A DNA stretch of 46,004 nucleotides from positions 83,416 through 129,419 of the forward strand of contig MLAK01000207.1 of the NCBI GenBank assembly GCA_001839685.1, written 5' to 3'. The translations under genes and the position numbers were made by a program. Source of the stretch: Tritrichomonas foetus (taxonomy: Eukaryota; Parabasalia; Tritrichomonadida; Tritrichomonadidae). Of this stretch, positions 1 through 9,797 are shown in pieces. Positions within the stretch are counted from its first letter, which is position 1. The number at the start of each line of letters is the position of its first letter. The notes beneath the pieces were generated by a model. It was given only the letters and a program-made list of their open reading frames with translations, searched no databases and was not told the origin of the DNA.

Positions 1-2
1 TA

Positions 3-104
3 TTTTGTTGATGTTTTGATTTTGTTGATGCTTTGATTTTGTTGATGTTTTGATTTTGTTGATGTTTTGATTTTGTTGATGTCTTGATTTTGTTGATGTC
101 TTGA
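3..104. repeat. 17-bp tandem repeat, six copies
   Basis: Six head-to-tail copies of TTTTGTTGATGTTTTGA run from base 3 to 104, with only T/C changes at one or two positions (GATGCTTT, GATGTCTT). The unit is not a multiple of three and the copies carry stops, so it is not a protein repeat. It starts at the window edge and may extend further left. It lies 150 bp beyond the 3' end of the fluoride-channel gene. Confidence 0.95.
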
Positions 105-254
105 TTTCTATTTTATTATAAATTATCATTCTTTCTTTTTCATTTTCTTTTGAAAATTCTCATAAAATCATTGGAATATTTTTTATGAAAAAAATTTGAA
201 ATTATAAAATGCGTATCAAAGTGATTTCGATCATGATCTTTTATAAAACATACT

Positions 255-767
255 TTAAAGAGCTTCACAATTTTCATTTGTATCGCTATTATCATAGGAA
301 TCATGATTTTCTGTATCTTTTTCATGATGTTTATTTTTATTTCTTTCTGATGTGTCTTTTTTCAATAATTTTTCGATTTTGGGGAATACAAGTTTCAATG
401 AGAAGAAATAACCACATGTTACTGTTAAAAAACATCCCACAACCATTGCTAAAAAGTCACCAAGTCCAAGTAATGCCGAATTTGGTCTTTCAAGTTTTAA
501 CATATCGCTGTACGAATATCCACCAAATGTTGTTAAAGATCCACAAAAACCAACACTCAAAAATGATATGGTATATTTCATCCAGCCATCAAACTGTGAA
601 AAAGGCATTAAAAAGCCAGCTATTAAACAGCCAAGAATATTAACAACAAAAGTTCCAAGCATGAAATTGGTATGAACATCTCGGTTTAATGAGTTTTCGA
701 TTCCATGCCTAGAAATAGTTCCTAGAAATCCTCCAATAATAACAAAAACAAAATCTATAACCAGCAT
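255..767 (-). CDS. Single-domain fluoride channel (CrcB/Fluc/FEX family)
   Basis: This predicted membrane protein of 170 residues should export fluoride ions. Visible family marks are the N-terminal IIGGFLGTISR (Arg20), the GTFVVN segment with the pore Asn43, and GFCGSLTTFGGYS (residues 73-85), which matches the sodium-site and phenylalanine-box segment of Fluc channels; the usual second Phe is Tyr84 here. Four hydrophobic segments fit the single-domain bacterial fold, which works as a dual-topology dimer. Eukaryotic FEX proteins are usually a fused tandem of two such domains, so a one-domain copy is unusual. About 40 charged residues follow the last membrane segment and look cytosolic. The frame continues upstream only to a TTG, so the ATG at 765-767 is taken as the start. 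Confidence 0.85.
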   Translation of the reverse strand: MLVIDFVFVIIGGFLGTISRHGIENSLNRDVHTNFMLGTFVVNILGCLIAGFLMPFSQFDGWMKYTISFLSVGFCGSLTTFGGYSYSDMLKLERPNSALLGLGDFLAMVVGCFLTVTCGYFFSLKLVFPKIEKLLKKDTSERNKNKHHEKDTENHDSYDNSDTNENCEAL

Positions 768-1023
768 TAATAAAAAAAAAAAATAAGTGAAATAAAGGTC
801 ATTCAAAATTCACCGATAATTATTTAATTCTGAAAAAAGTGAAACATAATTAAATAAATTTGAATAACCGATATCGAAAAAGATTTTTCGCAGAAACAGC
901 GAACTTTGGTTTCTCTTACCAACTTTTAAAAAACAAACGCAATTTGAAAATATTAACAATCATTCAATATTGTGTCAACGTGGTTCATATCATCAATATT
1001 CTTTATGATTTTATTCGTTAATA

Positions 1024-3996
1024 TTAATCTTCACTATCTGGATGGCAATCACAGCATTCAGAACCACGAAATCCACAATCACAAGTGCATTCGTATTTTG
1101 AACCAAATTCAATAATATCATGCCCTTTGTGGCAATTCATCACACACCACCCACAAATATCATAATCACCACAAACACCACATGTGAAACATTGAAAAGA
1201 GGTATCAATATTAGGCAAAGTAGATTTTTTACAATGTGTTATTGTGTTAACGGAAAATGAATTAATGTCTAGATTATTTTCTCGAAGGATCTTGTTTAAA
1301 CGTTCTTTTGCATCATCAATTGGTAAATATAAAGATTTCTGATACATTTCAATAGCTTTTGTGATATTTCCTTCTTCTTCATAAATTTTACCAAGCTCAT
1401 ACATTGAAAAACAATGACCTTCAGCAACAGCTTGATTCAATAATATTTTGGCTTCTTCACGATTTTTCTCGAGAATTTGTTTCCCTGATCCATTTTTGTA
1501 TCCTTGAAGATAAAGAAGACCAAGTTCATATTGGGCTGGACAATAATTACTCTTAGAAAGAACTTTTAAATACTCTAAAATTTGATCATGGTTTGAATTT
1601 TTGGTTTTATAATAATGGATAATGTATAGCATTGCTTCATTATGTTTATACTTTATTGATTTCATCATAGCATTTATTGATAATTCATGATTTGGTTCAC
1701 ATCCAATTCCTTTTTCAAGAACAATGCCATAATTGAAATAATATTGCGAAGGATCTAAATTTGCTGCTTTTTTGGTCAATTCAAAAGATTTTTTCAAATC
1801 ACGTGAAACAACATCACCTTCTTCATACATCTTCGCTAATTGAGATATGCATTGATGTGAATTCTTCCCTTTAGAATAAACACGAAAAGCATCTTCATAT
1901 TTTCCAAGTTCTTCATAAGCAAGTCCAAGATTATAAAAATCACGCTGATGATCCGCCTCAGCTCTCTTAAGAAGCTTCATTGCTTTTTCTTCATCCAAAT
2001 TTTCTTTTCTTTTCATCAAAATTAGGGCACAATCAACCATTGATCTCTCATCACCAAGCTGTATAGCTTTCTCGAAATATTCTAGTGATTTTTTTATATC
2101 ATAACAATCATATGATTCATTGGAAAAAATACGACCCAGTAAAGAAAGAACATTAATGTTATTTTGATCTGCTTTTGATAACCACCAAATCGCTTTGGGG
2201 ATATTTGTTTGAATTCCTTGAGTTTCTAGATAAAGAGTTCCAGCTTCATATTGAGCAACTCTATCACCTTGTTCTGCAGCTTTTTCGTACCAATATAATG
2301 ATTTTTCCATATCAACAGGAACAGCAATGCCTTTTTCATATGATCTCGCTAAATATTTCATACTTTTAATATCACCATTTTCTGCTTGCTCAATCATTTT
2401 TGAGAAATCATCGCGTTCTGATTCCAATGAATCCATTCGTTGTTGACTAATTTGTGATATTAATGGCATAATCAAATCAAGATCCGTATCTGGAAAATAT
2501 CTCTCGTCAAAAAAGATCTGATTAAGCAAATAATGAACATTTGATCGATCAGACGCATTTTTGGAAATACATGTTGAATAAATTTTATTAATATTATTTT
2601 TGTAAATCGAAGGTAGTGATGGCATTTCACCTTTTTCAACTTTATCAATAATTCGATTCAATGATAAACCTTGAAATGGGAATTCACAGATTGTAAGTTC
2701 ATATAAAAAGACACCAAGTGAATAAATGTCTGCTTGATATGAATATTTGCCACTTATTAGAACTTCAGGTGGCATATAACCAATTGTTCCTGTATCTATT
2801 GTCATGTTTTGTTGAACTATTCGTGCAGAATCAAAATCAGAAAGATAAGCATTGAAATCTTGATCAAGAAGAACATTTCCTGATTTAATATCTCGATGAA
2901 TAACTTTATTTAAATGAAGGTAATCAACAGCTGAGATGATCTGAAGCATAATTTTAGTTTTTTGAGTATCATTCAAAGTTGTATCAAGAAAACAATATTT
3001 CAAATGGCTCTGAAAGTTATCTTCATTGTCTAAATTATCGGCATTATTTCCTGGATTTAAATCATTCCCTGGATTTATCGAGAGATTATTTGTTGAGTTG
3101 CATTCCAAAAGACTTCCATTTGGCATAAAATGATAAACTATGATTCTTGAACCTCTAATAATTCCATAGCAATATCCTTTCGTGATGAATGGATGTTTAT
3201 ATTTCATACAAAAATTAATTTCTCGTCTATAACTTTTGAGTGAATGTAGACTTTTGATTGCAAAAAGTAAACCATTTAATTTATTAAATACGAGGCTCAC
3301 TGTTCCATTACCTCCTGCGCCAATAAGAGCGAGTCTAATATATGGATCAAGTGTTTTTATTCGTTCAAATTCTGTGTCCGGATATTGAAGAAAAGATATA
3401 TCAGAAAATGACGAACTCGGAACATAAAATCGAGCCAAGCAAAATGTTACAAGGCATTTTCGTGCAAGATAAAGAAATTCTGAAATCAGAAGTGGTTTTA
3501 ACTTTTCTGTATCATTATTAAATTCTGAATGATTCGATGTGCTGTCTTTAGGAAGCAGACTTTCAAAATATTGAACCAATTCTTCAGAACTTTCACGAAT
3601 TTGGTGAAGTGTCGATTCTTTCAAATATGAATGATTTGAAATTTTCTCGTCTTCAGGAAGACAAGGAATAATTTTAGCATTTGGATTATTTTCACCAAAA
3701 ATTTGTTCAAAAATATTAATTTTTGTTTGGTGATTGGAAGTTGATGAATTTTTAAAATGATTTTTTATTGATAATAAAATGCATTCTTCCTCATGAACAA
3801 AGCAAGCATAGTCTTCATCAATAAATGAAAAAACAGTAAGAGATGGAAAATTGAATACAGCTGATGAATAATTCATTGCCAAATACAATTTAATTTTAAA
3901 ATTTGGAAATATAAAAATTTCTCTTGGAGTATTATGTAGAATTGGCTTTATTAAATCGTCATTATCTGGCTTTAACACAATTTGATGATTTTCCAT
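1024..3996 (-). CDS. TKL-like protein kinase with Sel1 repeats and UBR-type zinc finger
   Basis: A predicted protein of 990 residues. An unrecognised N-terminal third precedes a kinase domain (about residues 220-495) with glycine loop GAGGNGTV, lysine in FAIKSL, catalytic loop HRDIKSGNV and MPPEV. The magnesium motif reads DFD instead of DFG. Sel1-type (TPR-like) repeats follow (about 530-890), seen as recurring A-x-Y-x-L-G/A-x-x-Y blocks such as SLYWYEKAAEQGD. The tail (about 920-985) is rich in Cys and His (CFTCG, CGWCVMNCHKGHD, CDCG), resembling a UBR box, which in other proteins binds N-degron peptides. Kinase plus Sel1 is common in trichomonads; the zinc finger suggests a substrate-recruiting module, which is inference. 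The upstream TTG was rejected for the ATG at 3994-3996, 27 bp from an ACTTTTTC motif. Confidence 0.85.
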   Translation of the reverse strand: MENHQIVLKPDNDDLIKPILHNTPREIFIFPNFKIKLYLAMNYSSAVFNFPSLTVFSFIDEDYACFVHEEECILLSIKNHFKNSSTSNHQTKINIFEQIFGENNPNAKIIPCLPEDEKISNHSYLKESTLHQIRESSEELVQYFESLLPKDSTSNHSEFNNDTEKLKPLLISEFLYLARKCLVTFCLARFYVPSSSFSDISFLQYPDTEFERIKTLDPYIRLALIGAGGNGTVSLVFNKLNGLLFAIKSLHSLKSYRREINFCMKYKHPFITKGYCYGIIRGSRIIVYHFMPNGSLLECNSTNNLSINPGNDLNPGNNADNLDNEDNFQSHLKYCFLDTTLNDTQKTKIMLQIISAVDYLHLNKVIHRDIKSGNVLLDQDFNAYLSDFDSARIVQQNMTIDTGTIGYMPPEVLISGKYSYQADIYSLGVFLYELTICEFPFQGLSLNRIIDKVEKGEMPSLPSIYKNNINKIYSTCISKNASDRSNVHYLLNQIFFDERYFPDTDLDLIMPLISQISQQRMDSLESERDDFSKMIEQAENGDIKSMKYLARSYEKGIAVPVDMEKSLYWYEKAAEQGDRVAQYEAGTLYLETQGIQTNIPKAIWWLSKADQNNINVLSLLGRIFSNESYDCYDIKKSLEYFEKAIQLGDERSMVDCALILMKRKENLDEEKAMKLLKRAEADHQRDFYNLGLAYEELGKYEDAFRVYSKGKNSHQCISQLAKMYEEGDVVSRDLKKSFELTKKAANLDPSQYYFNYGIVLEKGIGCEPNHELSINAMMKSIKYKHNEAMLYIIHYYKTKNSNHDQILEYLKVLSKSNYCPAQYELGLLYLQGYKNGSGKQILEKNREEAKILLNQAVAEGHCFSMYELGKIYEEEGNITKAIEMYQKSLYLPIDDAKERLNKILRENNLDINSFSVNTITHCKKSTLPNIDTSFQCFTCGVCGDYDICGWCVMNCHKGHDIIEFGSKYECTCDCGFRGSECCDCHPDSED

Positions 3997-4020
3997 TCGG
4001 AAATAAAACAAATAAATATT

Positions 4021-4030
4021 AAACTTTTTC
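4021..4030 (-). promoter_or_regulatory. Candidate promoter octamer of the Sel1 kinase gene
   Basis: AAACTTTTTC on the plus strand (GAAAAAGTTT in the gene's direction) lies about 25 bp upstream of the ATG at 3996. The same octamer, in either orientation, precedes several other genes in this window. Confidence 0.4.
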
Positions 4031-4257
4031 TATAAATTTACAAAGCAACGATGACATGTGATATCAAATTTATATTGGCAAAGCAGAAATATGAATAATT
4101 TTGTCTGAAATTACTCAATTAATCACCAAATCCAATCTTTGAGGTCGATATCGGTATGTTATCATGATTTCTTTAAAATATTACATTAAATGAAGATACT
4201 GTAAGTAGAAATTATTTGAATTATGATTGTGATTCCTCAATGATTCAAAAAGCTTAA

Positions 4258-4285
4258 ACTTTTTCTATGATAGAAATGAAAAAGT
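4258..4285. promoter_or_regulatory. Inverted pair of the ACTTTTTC octamer
   Basis: ACTTTTTC at 4258-4265 and its exact complement GAAAAAGT at 4278-4285 are separated by 12 bp. They sit in the 528-bp non-coding gap between the Sel1 kinase and the coiled-coil gene, which otherwise holds only the 20-bp repeat at 4441-4500. Confidence 0.3.
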
Positions 4286-4440
4286 CGATTTATTCAAAAT
4301 ACACATGTGTTGTTGCTCACTCAACAAAATAGGAAATAACTTTGCAATCTTTCATTTTAAAGAATGCACAATAAATATATCCAAATCTTGAAACAATTCA
4401 TGATATTCAAAGATCAGTAAAATATTTGTAAAAACAATTT

Positions 4441-4500
4441 TATGTAAAAACAAACAATTTTATGTAAAAACAAACAATTTTATGTAAAAACAAACAATTT
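4441..4500. repeat. Three exact copies of a 20-bp tandem repeat
   Basis: The unit TATGTAAAAACAAACAATTT occurs three times with no mismatch, plus a partial copy just upstream. It ends 25 bp before the stop codon of the coiled-coil gene (4525), so it lies in that gene's 3' flank. Exact copies suggest recent expansion. Confidence 0.95.
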
Positions 4501-4524
4501 TCTAGTCAAAAATGAAACTGAGTT

Positions 4525-7500
4525 TCATCTCATTTCTATTTTCTTTGAGCGATTTTTCAGGAATGATGTTGATCTTATTGTCACTGCTGCGCTTCCTGGT
4601 CGTTGTTTCATTCTTTTATTGATTGGAATAGGAATAGCCGCTGTACTCGGTCTTAAAACTGCAACAGCTGGAGTCACTCCGAAATGTGAATTGTAAACTC
4701 CTTCTTGTTGGACAAGCCTTTTCTTGTAGTCTGAAATATCTTGTGTCATGTCTTTAATATGTTGTTCTTTTATTTTGAGTTGTGTTTCAAGCCTTTCTAT
4801 AATATTTAATTCATCTTCTCGACTTTTATGATTTTCGATATCAGTTTTTAACTGGAGTAAGTGATCATTCATATCTTGGATTTGTATCTCCAAATCGTTC
4901 AATTTCTTTTCGCAGTTAGCACGAAGCATTTCAAGTTCTTGAATTATATTTGCTTCAGTATCTTGTGATTTTTTATCCAAACGATCTTTTTCTAATTTAG
5001 AATTTGGAATTTGATCAGTTTCAAAGGATTTTATTTGGGATGAGAGAGCTTCAATCTCTTGATTTAAGTGGTTTGTTAATTTTTGATGTTTTTTTATCAT
5101 TTTCTCTTTTTTCTTCGAATAATGTTTAACTAATCGAGTGATGGCAGACGCGACTTTTTTCTGGAGGGTATCTAATTCTTCTTTATTTTTATTATTTGCA
5201 TCTTCAATTGCAACAGTTGAATGTTGATTATGCCTTTTAGCAGCTGATGCAACTTTTTTAACTTTATTGATAAAATCTTTAATCTCGGAAGTAATTTGGT
5301 CTTTCATTTTTTTCGTGGTTTGTAATTCTTTTTGAATGAGAATATTACATTCGGCACGATTTTTATTTAAAGCATTCCTTAGCTCGTTTTCTTCATAGTC
5401 GAAAGTAGCTTTGACTTTATCGTAATCATTTAAATGTCCATCTTTTGATTGAAATCCGTTGAATTGATTTTGTAAATCCAACAAAACTAGTTCGTGCTTT
5501 TTGATTCTAGTTTGAAATTCATTTCTTATTTGGTCAAACTCTGATTTCGGTTGAATATAATTTATATCAGCAAGTCTTCTTAAATAATGATCTTCTTCTT
5601 CTTTCTGTTGTGAAATAAAATCATCAATAATCATCTTCTTTTCAGCTTCAATTCGTTCGAGATTTGCTTTTTTAGCTTTTTCTAAAGATTCAACTGATTC
5701 CCCTCCTAATCCAACATTTTCTAAATTCTCAACATTTTTAGTAGTATTTTTACTTGTATTTTGATCTTCTTGATTCAGTTGGTTTTCTAAGTATTCAACT
5801 TTAAGACGATAACTCTCATTAATTTCAATTTCATAATCTTTGTTTTTAAAGTATTCTTTTTCTTTCCAAAGTCTTTGATCATAATTCTCCGCAATTTTTG
5901 TATTTAATTCGAAAACAGTTTTTCGATGATTTTCTAAAACGTTTTCAAGTCTGTCTTTTTCTTCTTCTGTTGCTTTTTTTATCTCATTTTCTAATTCTTC
6001 TTGAATTTTCAATTTTTCTGAAATGAATTGGTTACGTAGATTATTTACTTCAGGATCATCAACAAAATCTCTTTCGTTACAAAGTTCTGCTCTTTGAGAG
6101 CATAATTCATTATAAATTTGTCTATTTTCTTCTATGAGTTTATTGGTATTTAATTTTTCAAATGCTTTTCTATTTCGTTCATTTAACGAATCAATTTCTT
6201 CTTGATATAATTTTTTTAGATCATCAATAGCAGAATTTTGTGAATTTATTAACAATATTTTTTCTTTTTCATGTGTTTCTGTAACTTTTCGAAATTCATC
6301 TTGTTGAGTTTGAATGTCGTTTAATAAATTTTGAATATCATTTTGTATCTTTTCTGACGAATCTTGGAATTTTTTCTTTTGATTGTCAATGTCTTGGGTT
6401 TTCTGAAAAATTTCTTGTTCATTTTCAGTTTGAATAGCATCAAATGTGTCATTTTTCTTCTTTTCTGATAAATTATTCAAAAGCTTTTGTGATTCAATTT
6501 CTTCCTTATTGGATTCGATTAAATCATTGAATTCTTTTTGTCGACTGAATAGTAAATCTGATAATTCTTTCATTTTAATTTGAGATGCCTTCATAAATTC
6601 TTGATATTTTTGATCCTCTTCATTAGAATTCTCAATATGTTTCTGAGCATTTTGATCGTCTCCAAGTTTTTCTTCATTTTTCAAATCCTCACAAAATTTA
6701 TTTTTTCTCGCGATTTGTTCATTCAAAATTGCCTTGGTATTTGAAATTAAAAAAACGATTTCTTCTTTTGAATTCATTACACTTTTTTTAACTTTTTCTA
6801 AGTTTTCAAAAATTTGCTGAAAATGAACTTTTTCAGAAGGATTATTTAATATCGTTGTTTCTGTTTGGCCGAATTTCAATTTTAAATTACTAAGTGACCG
6901 ATTAAAATCCCTATCAAGGGCGTCCAATTTTTTACTCGTTTGACTTTCCAATTGATTCAATTTTTCATCTGATTCTTTATCAAGCAAAATGAGCTCTTTT
7001 TGATGCTGATCGTTCAATTGAATGACTTGTCTCTGAAATTCCTGCTTTTTTGATTCAATTAATTCGTCCAATTGCTTTAAATTCGAGTCGATATTTTGAT
7101 TAATTATTTGTATGATTTCCGTGAATTTTGCGACTGAATGCTGAATCGAAACTTCCGTCTCTTTTATTTCGGACTGGGCAGAAACCGATAGATTTTCGAA
7201 ATCTTCAAAAGTTTGATTATATTGGTGATCGAATCGTTTTTTCATATCGTTAATGCAGTCTTCTTCAATCAAATTGAATGAATTTCTGATAAAATTGATT
7301 TCTTCCTCGCATTTTTTTATATTTTCGTTATATTCATTTTCGAATAATTGAGTTTCGCTTTCAATTTCGTGCTGACGTTCTGCGATTTGGAGACTTAAAT
7401 GGTTAATTAGCTTGACGAGCTGTGCAATCTTCTTACAGATCAGAAATTTAAAGGAATCTTCATCATACATTTTGGGCCTCTTTTTCAATGGTTTACATAT

Positions 7501-7599
7501 ATCAAAAAACGTTTTAAATTCAAAAATTTTCATATTAATAAAGCAAAGAAAAGACAAAATATTTTGATCACTTTTATGAATAAGAAACCATACAAGCAT
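4525..7599 (-). CDS. Long coiled-coil protein, probably structural
   Basis: Up to 1,024 residues, almost wholly alpha-helical coiled coil from about residue 60 to 970: continuous Glu/Lys/Gln/Asn/Leu-rich heptads with very few prolines or glycines. No ATPase head is visible, so it is not an SMC or Rad50 protein. The C-terminus is basic (QRPGSAAVTIRSTSFLKNRSKKIEMR region). It resembles cytoskeletal or scaffold proteins of trichomonads, but I do not recognise a named family. The start is uncertain: the first ATG (7597-7599) directly abuts a GAAAAAGT octamer and adds a hydrophobic stretch out of character, so initiation at 7531-7533 (MKIFEF) or 7468-7470 (MYDEDSF) is likely. It is followed 137 bp upstream by another coiled-coil gene in the same direction. 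Confidence 0.8.
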   Translation of the reverse strand: MLVWFLIHKSDQNILSFLCFINMKIFEFKTFFDICKPLKKRPKMYDEDSFKFLICKKIAQLVKLINHLSLQIAERQHEIESETQLFENEYNENIKKCEEEINFIRNSFNLIEEDCINDMKKRFDHQYNQTFEDFENLSVSAQSEIKETEVSIQHSVAKFTEIIQIINQNIDSNLKQLDELIESKKQEFQRQVIQLNDQHQKELILLDKESDEKLNQLESQTSKKLDALDRDFNRSLSNLKLKFGQTETTILNNPSEKVHFQQIFENLEKVKKSVMNSKEEIVFLISNTKAILNEQIARKNKFCEDLKNEEKLGDDQNAQKHIENSNEEDQKYQEFMKASQIKMKELSDLLFSRQKEFNDLIESNKEEIESQKLLNNLSEKKKNDTFDAIQTENEQEIFQKTQDIDNQKKKFQDSSEKIQNDIQNLLNDIQTQQDEFRKVTETHEKEKILLINSQNSAIDDLKKLYQEEIDSLNERNRKAFEKLNTNKLIEENRQIYNELCSQRAELCNERDFVDDPEVNNLRNQFISEKLKIQEELENEIKKATEEEKDRLENVLENHRKTVFELNTKIAENYDQRLWKEKEYFKNKDYEIEINESYRLKVEYLENQLNQEDQNTSKNTTKNVENLENVGLGGESVESLEKAKKANLERIEAEKKMIIDDFISQQKEEEDHYLRRLADINYIQPKSEFDQIRNEFQTRIKKHELVLLDLQNQFNGFQSKDGHLNDYDKVKATFDYEENELRNALNKNRAECNILIQKELQTTKKMKDQITSEIKDFINKVKKVASAAKRHNQHSTVAIEDANNKNKEELDTLQKKVASAITRLVKHYSKKKEKMIKKHQKLTNHLNQEIEALSSQIKSFETDQIPNSKLEKDRLDKKSQDTEANIIQELEMLRANCEKKLNDLEIQIQDMNDHLLQLKTDIENHKSREDELNIIERLETQLKIKEQHIKDMTQDISDYKKRLVQQEGVYNSHFGVTPAVAVLRPSTAAIPIPINKRMKQRPGSAAVTIRSTSFLKNRSKKIEMR

Positions 7600-7600
7600 G

Positions 7601-7608
7601 GAAAAAGT
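7601..7608 (-). promoter_or_regulatory. Candidate promoter octamer of the coiled-coil gene
   Basis: GAAAAAGT on the plus strand, reading ACTTTTTC toward the gene, lies one base upstream of the first ATG and 67 bp from the second. If it acts as a core promoter, the first ATG would fall at or before the transcription start, favouring a downstream start. Confidence 0.35.
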
Positions 7609-7736
7609 TACACATGATTTTTCACTCGAAAAACAAAAAAAAACTCAACAAATGTTTGATTATAATAAATATTAATTTTACAAACAAAATATTTCCTTTT
7701 TCTTTTTCCTGTAATAAATGTATTCTTTCGAAATAT

Positions 7737-9629
7737 TCATTTCCCTTTCTTTGATGTTCCAGTAATATTTCCCAACGGCTTGATTTTCAACTTCATGCTT
7801 TGTGATGCTGCTTTATAAGCTGAAAGTTTAAAAGCTGTTCGTGCTGTTAGAAGTTCATTACCACTACCTCTTGGTGTGGTTAATACCATTGACGGTACAA
7901 CTTTTTCTTTGTCTTTTTGGTCATTATTTCCACCATTTTTCAATTCTGCTATGATCGTCTCCAACTTTTCAATTCTCTTTCTAAACGGTCGCTCGCCATT
8001 TTCCAAATTTTTCTTGACGATGTTAAGAAGCTGATCACACTTTAATTTCAAGTGCTCAGTTTCTCGAGCTTGTTTATCTCTCAGTCTCTGCCTCTCAATG
8101 ACCATTTCTCTCTCAGCCCGAGTTTGCGCATCTTTCGTTTCCGATTTTTCGAGTTGTTCAGCCCGACCACGAACAGTTTTCGCATCATCGAACATTTTCG
8201 CTATGACCATACTCCTTTCGATTGCCTTCAGTTGTAGTAAATGCGTCGACGGTTTCGAATAACGTCTCAAAAAATCATCGTTATTCCATTTCTCTTCAAG
8301 ATTGCGCAATTCTTCCGCATGGATGTCTTCAAGTGCCTGTTTTCTCTGGTTTAGCGCTTCTATTTCTTCGGCTAGTTTCGCCTGGCAATCCTTTTTGTAT
8401 TCAGAAAATGATGCCTTTTCGTCTTCAAGGCGAAATAATTCACGTTGTAACCGCTCATTTCGACGGTCTTCTTCAGCAACCATAAAAACCGAAACCGCCA
8501 CTTTTTTTGAAAGTTCGTCTGCTTCTTTTGCATTATCGTAATTTCCTTGAAGGATAGAATTTACTTTTTCACGTTGGAGTTTTCTAATTACTTGTGGTTT
8601 GGTTGATGACATTGGCAGTTTGCCACTTTTCTTAAAAGTTTGAAGGGCATCTATCGTTTCTTCTGAATCGACTTCAGATTCTTCATTTTGAATGAGTTCC
8701 CGGAGATCTTCTGGAGTAACAAGTAATTCTGATTTTCCTAGAATTTGATTAGCAGTAACCGTACCGAATTCATTTCGTGATGATCTTCGGTTTGTTGTTG
8801 TCTGTGAAAAACTCTGATTTTCAACATCTTCTGTATTATTTTGTTGGTGTTTAGATGATCTGCTTCTGTGGTGATGATGGTGTCTATGTTTCTTACCAGT
8901 GGACATTTGTATGATAGGTACAGGTGATTCAACTGGCATTGTAGATGCAACATTTTCATTATTAGTGATGTGAGATGACGTGCTGCTTTGAACATTTGAA
9001 TTGTTATTTGGACGGGTATTAGAATTGAGAGTTACTGCATTAGTGGTGCGATTTGAATGACTATTTGGCTGGTCATTCAGAATATTAGTTTGATTCACGA
9101 TTGGAACAATTGGGCGAGGAATATCTCCTTTTATATCATTAATGGAGTGGTTTTTTGGAGAATTATAAAATCGACTTAAAAAAGATATATCTTGGGCTTG
9201 ATTGCCGTGAATCTGTGGCTGGGAATGAGAAAGATCGTGATCGGATCGGGAAAGCTCGGCTGTAGTTTGTTGATCAAGTTGAAGTTGTTTTTTGAATGTA
9301 GGAGTGATTGGAAGAGATATTGTTTCAGGAATGTTTTGTGAATGAAATTGACCTTTCTTTTGACCATTTAATTCATAATTTTGAATTTCTGGTAATTTGG
9401 ACGATTCTTCTTTCTTTTGGTCTGCTGGTGATTTATTTGATTCGTCTTTTGATTGTTCCCCCGTTGTATTCGGATTATTTTCGATTTTGGGAAATTTATT
9501 ATTTTCGTTGCTTTGATTATCGCTGTTCTTCATCGGACTGCTGGAGTCAGCTGATTGATTTGAACCTAAAGGTGGAAGTTGGCCACTTTGATTTGCACCT
9601 GGCTCTGGCGCCTTTTCGTTCTCGGTCAT
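7737..9629 (-). CDS. Coiled-coil protein with disordered His/Ser/Asn-rich N-terminus
   Basis: 630 residues. The N-terminal half is low complexity (Asn, Ser, Gln, Pro) and includes a His run in KKHRHHHHHRSRSSKH near residue 250. The C-terminal half (about residue 290 onward) is more conserved in look: an acidic segment (NEESEVDSEETIDALQTF), a basic helix, then a long coiled coil with the block RRYSKPSTHLLQLKAIERSM near residue 460 and a basic tail. I believe trichomonad genomes carry many paralogues with this layout, but I know no assigned function; a cytoskeletal role is only a guess. The start ATG at 9627-9629 is the only reasonable one. Codon use in the coiled-coil part is richer in G and C than in the preceding gene. 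Confidence 0.8.
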   Translation of the reverse strand: MTENEKAPEPGANQSGQLPPLGSNQSADSSSPMKNSDNQSNENNKFPKIENNPNTTGEQSKDESNKSPADQKKEESSKLPEIQNYELNGQKKGQFHSQNIPETISLPITPTFKKQLQLDQQTTAELSRSDHDLSHSQPQIHGNQAQDISFLSRFYNSPKNHSINDIKGDIPRPIVPIVNQTNILNDQPNSHSNRTTNAVTLNSNTRPNNNSNVQSSTSSHITNNENVASTMPVESPVPIIQMSTGKKHRHHHHHRSRSSKHQQNNTEDVENQSFSQTTTNRRSSRNEFGTVTANQILGKSELLVTPEDLRELIQNEESEVDSEETIDALQTFKKSGKLPMSSTKPQVIRKLQREKVNSILQGNYDNAKEADELSKKVAVSVFMVAEEDRRNERLQRELFRLEDEKASFSEYKKDCQAKLAEEIEALNQRKQALEDIHAEELRNLEEKWNNDDFLRRYSKPSTHLLQLKAIERSMVIAKMFDDAKTVRGRAEQLEKSETKDAQTRAEREMVIERQRLRDKQARETEHLKLKCDQLLNIVKKNLENGERPFRKRIEKLETIIAELKNGGNNDQKDKEKVVPSMVLTTPRGSGNELLTARTAFKLSAYKAASQSMKLKIKPLGNITGTSKKGK

Positions 9630-9797
9630 TCTTTAATTCGAATAACGTCTTTTATATTCACTTTTTGTGAAAAACTATGATTATATACCAATTTTTCAGT
9701 TTAAGATTGATCTGACATTAGAATATACCAGAAAGAGTTTTCTGCCAGAATGATTATTTACTTTTTGTTGGTTTATATGGTCTGAATTTCAGATTAT

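Noticed and set aside
209..643. 144-codon plus-strand frame
   Set aside because: Antisense shadow of the fluoride-channel gene; no homology.
768..806. Longer N-terminus of the fluoride channel from a TTG
   Set aside because: Non-ATG start is not expected in a eukaryote; the first ATG is at 765-767 and fits the family's start.
3997..4011. Five extra N-terminal codons of the Sel1 kinase from TTG
   Set aside because: Non-ATG; the ATG at 3994-3996 has a promoter octamer at the usual distance.
8052..8541. Three plus-strand frames of 61-87 codons
   Set aside because: Shadows of the minus-strand coiled-coil gene.
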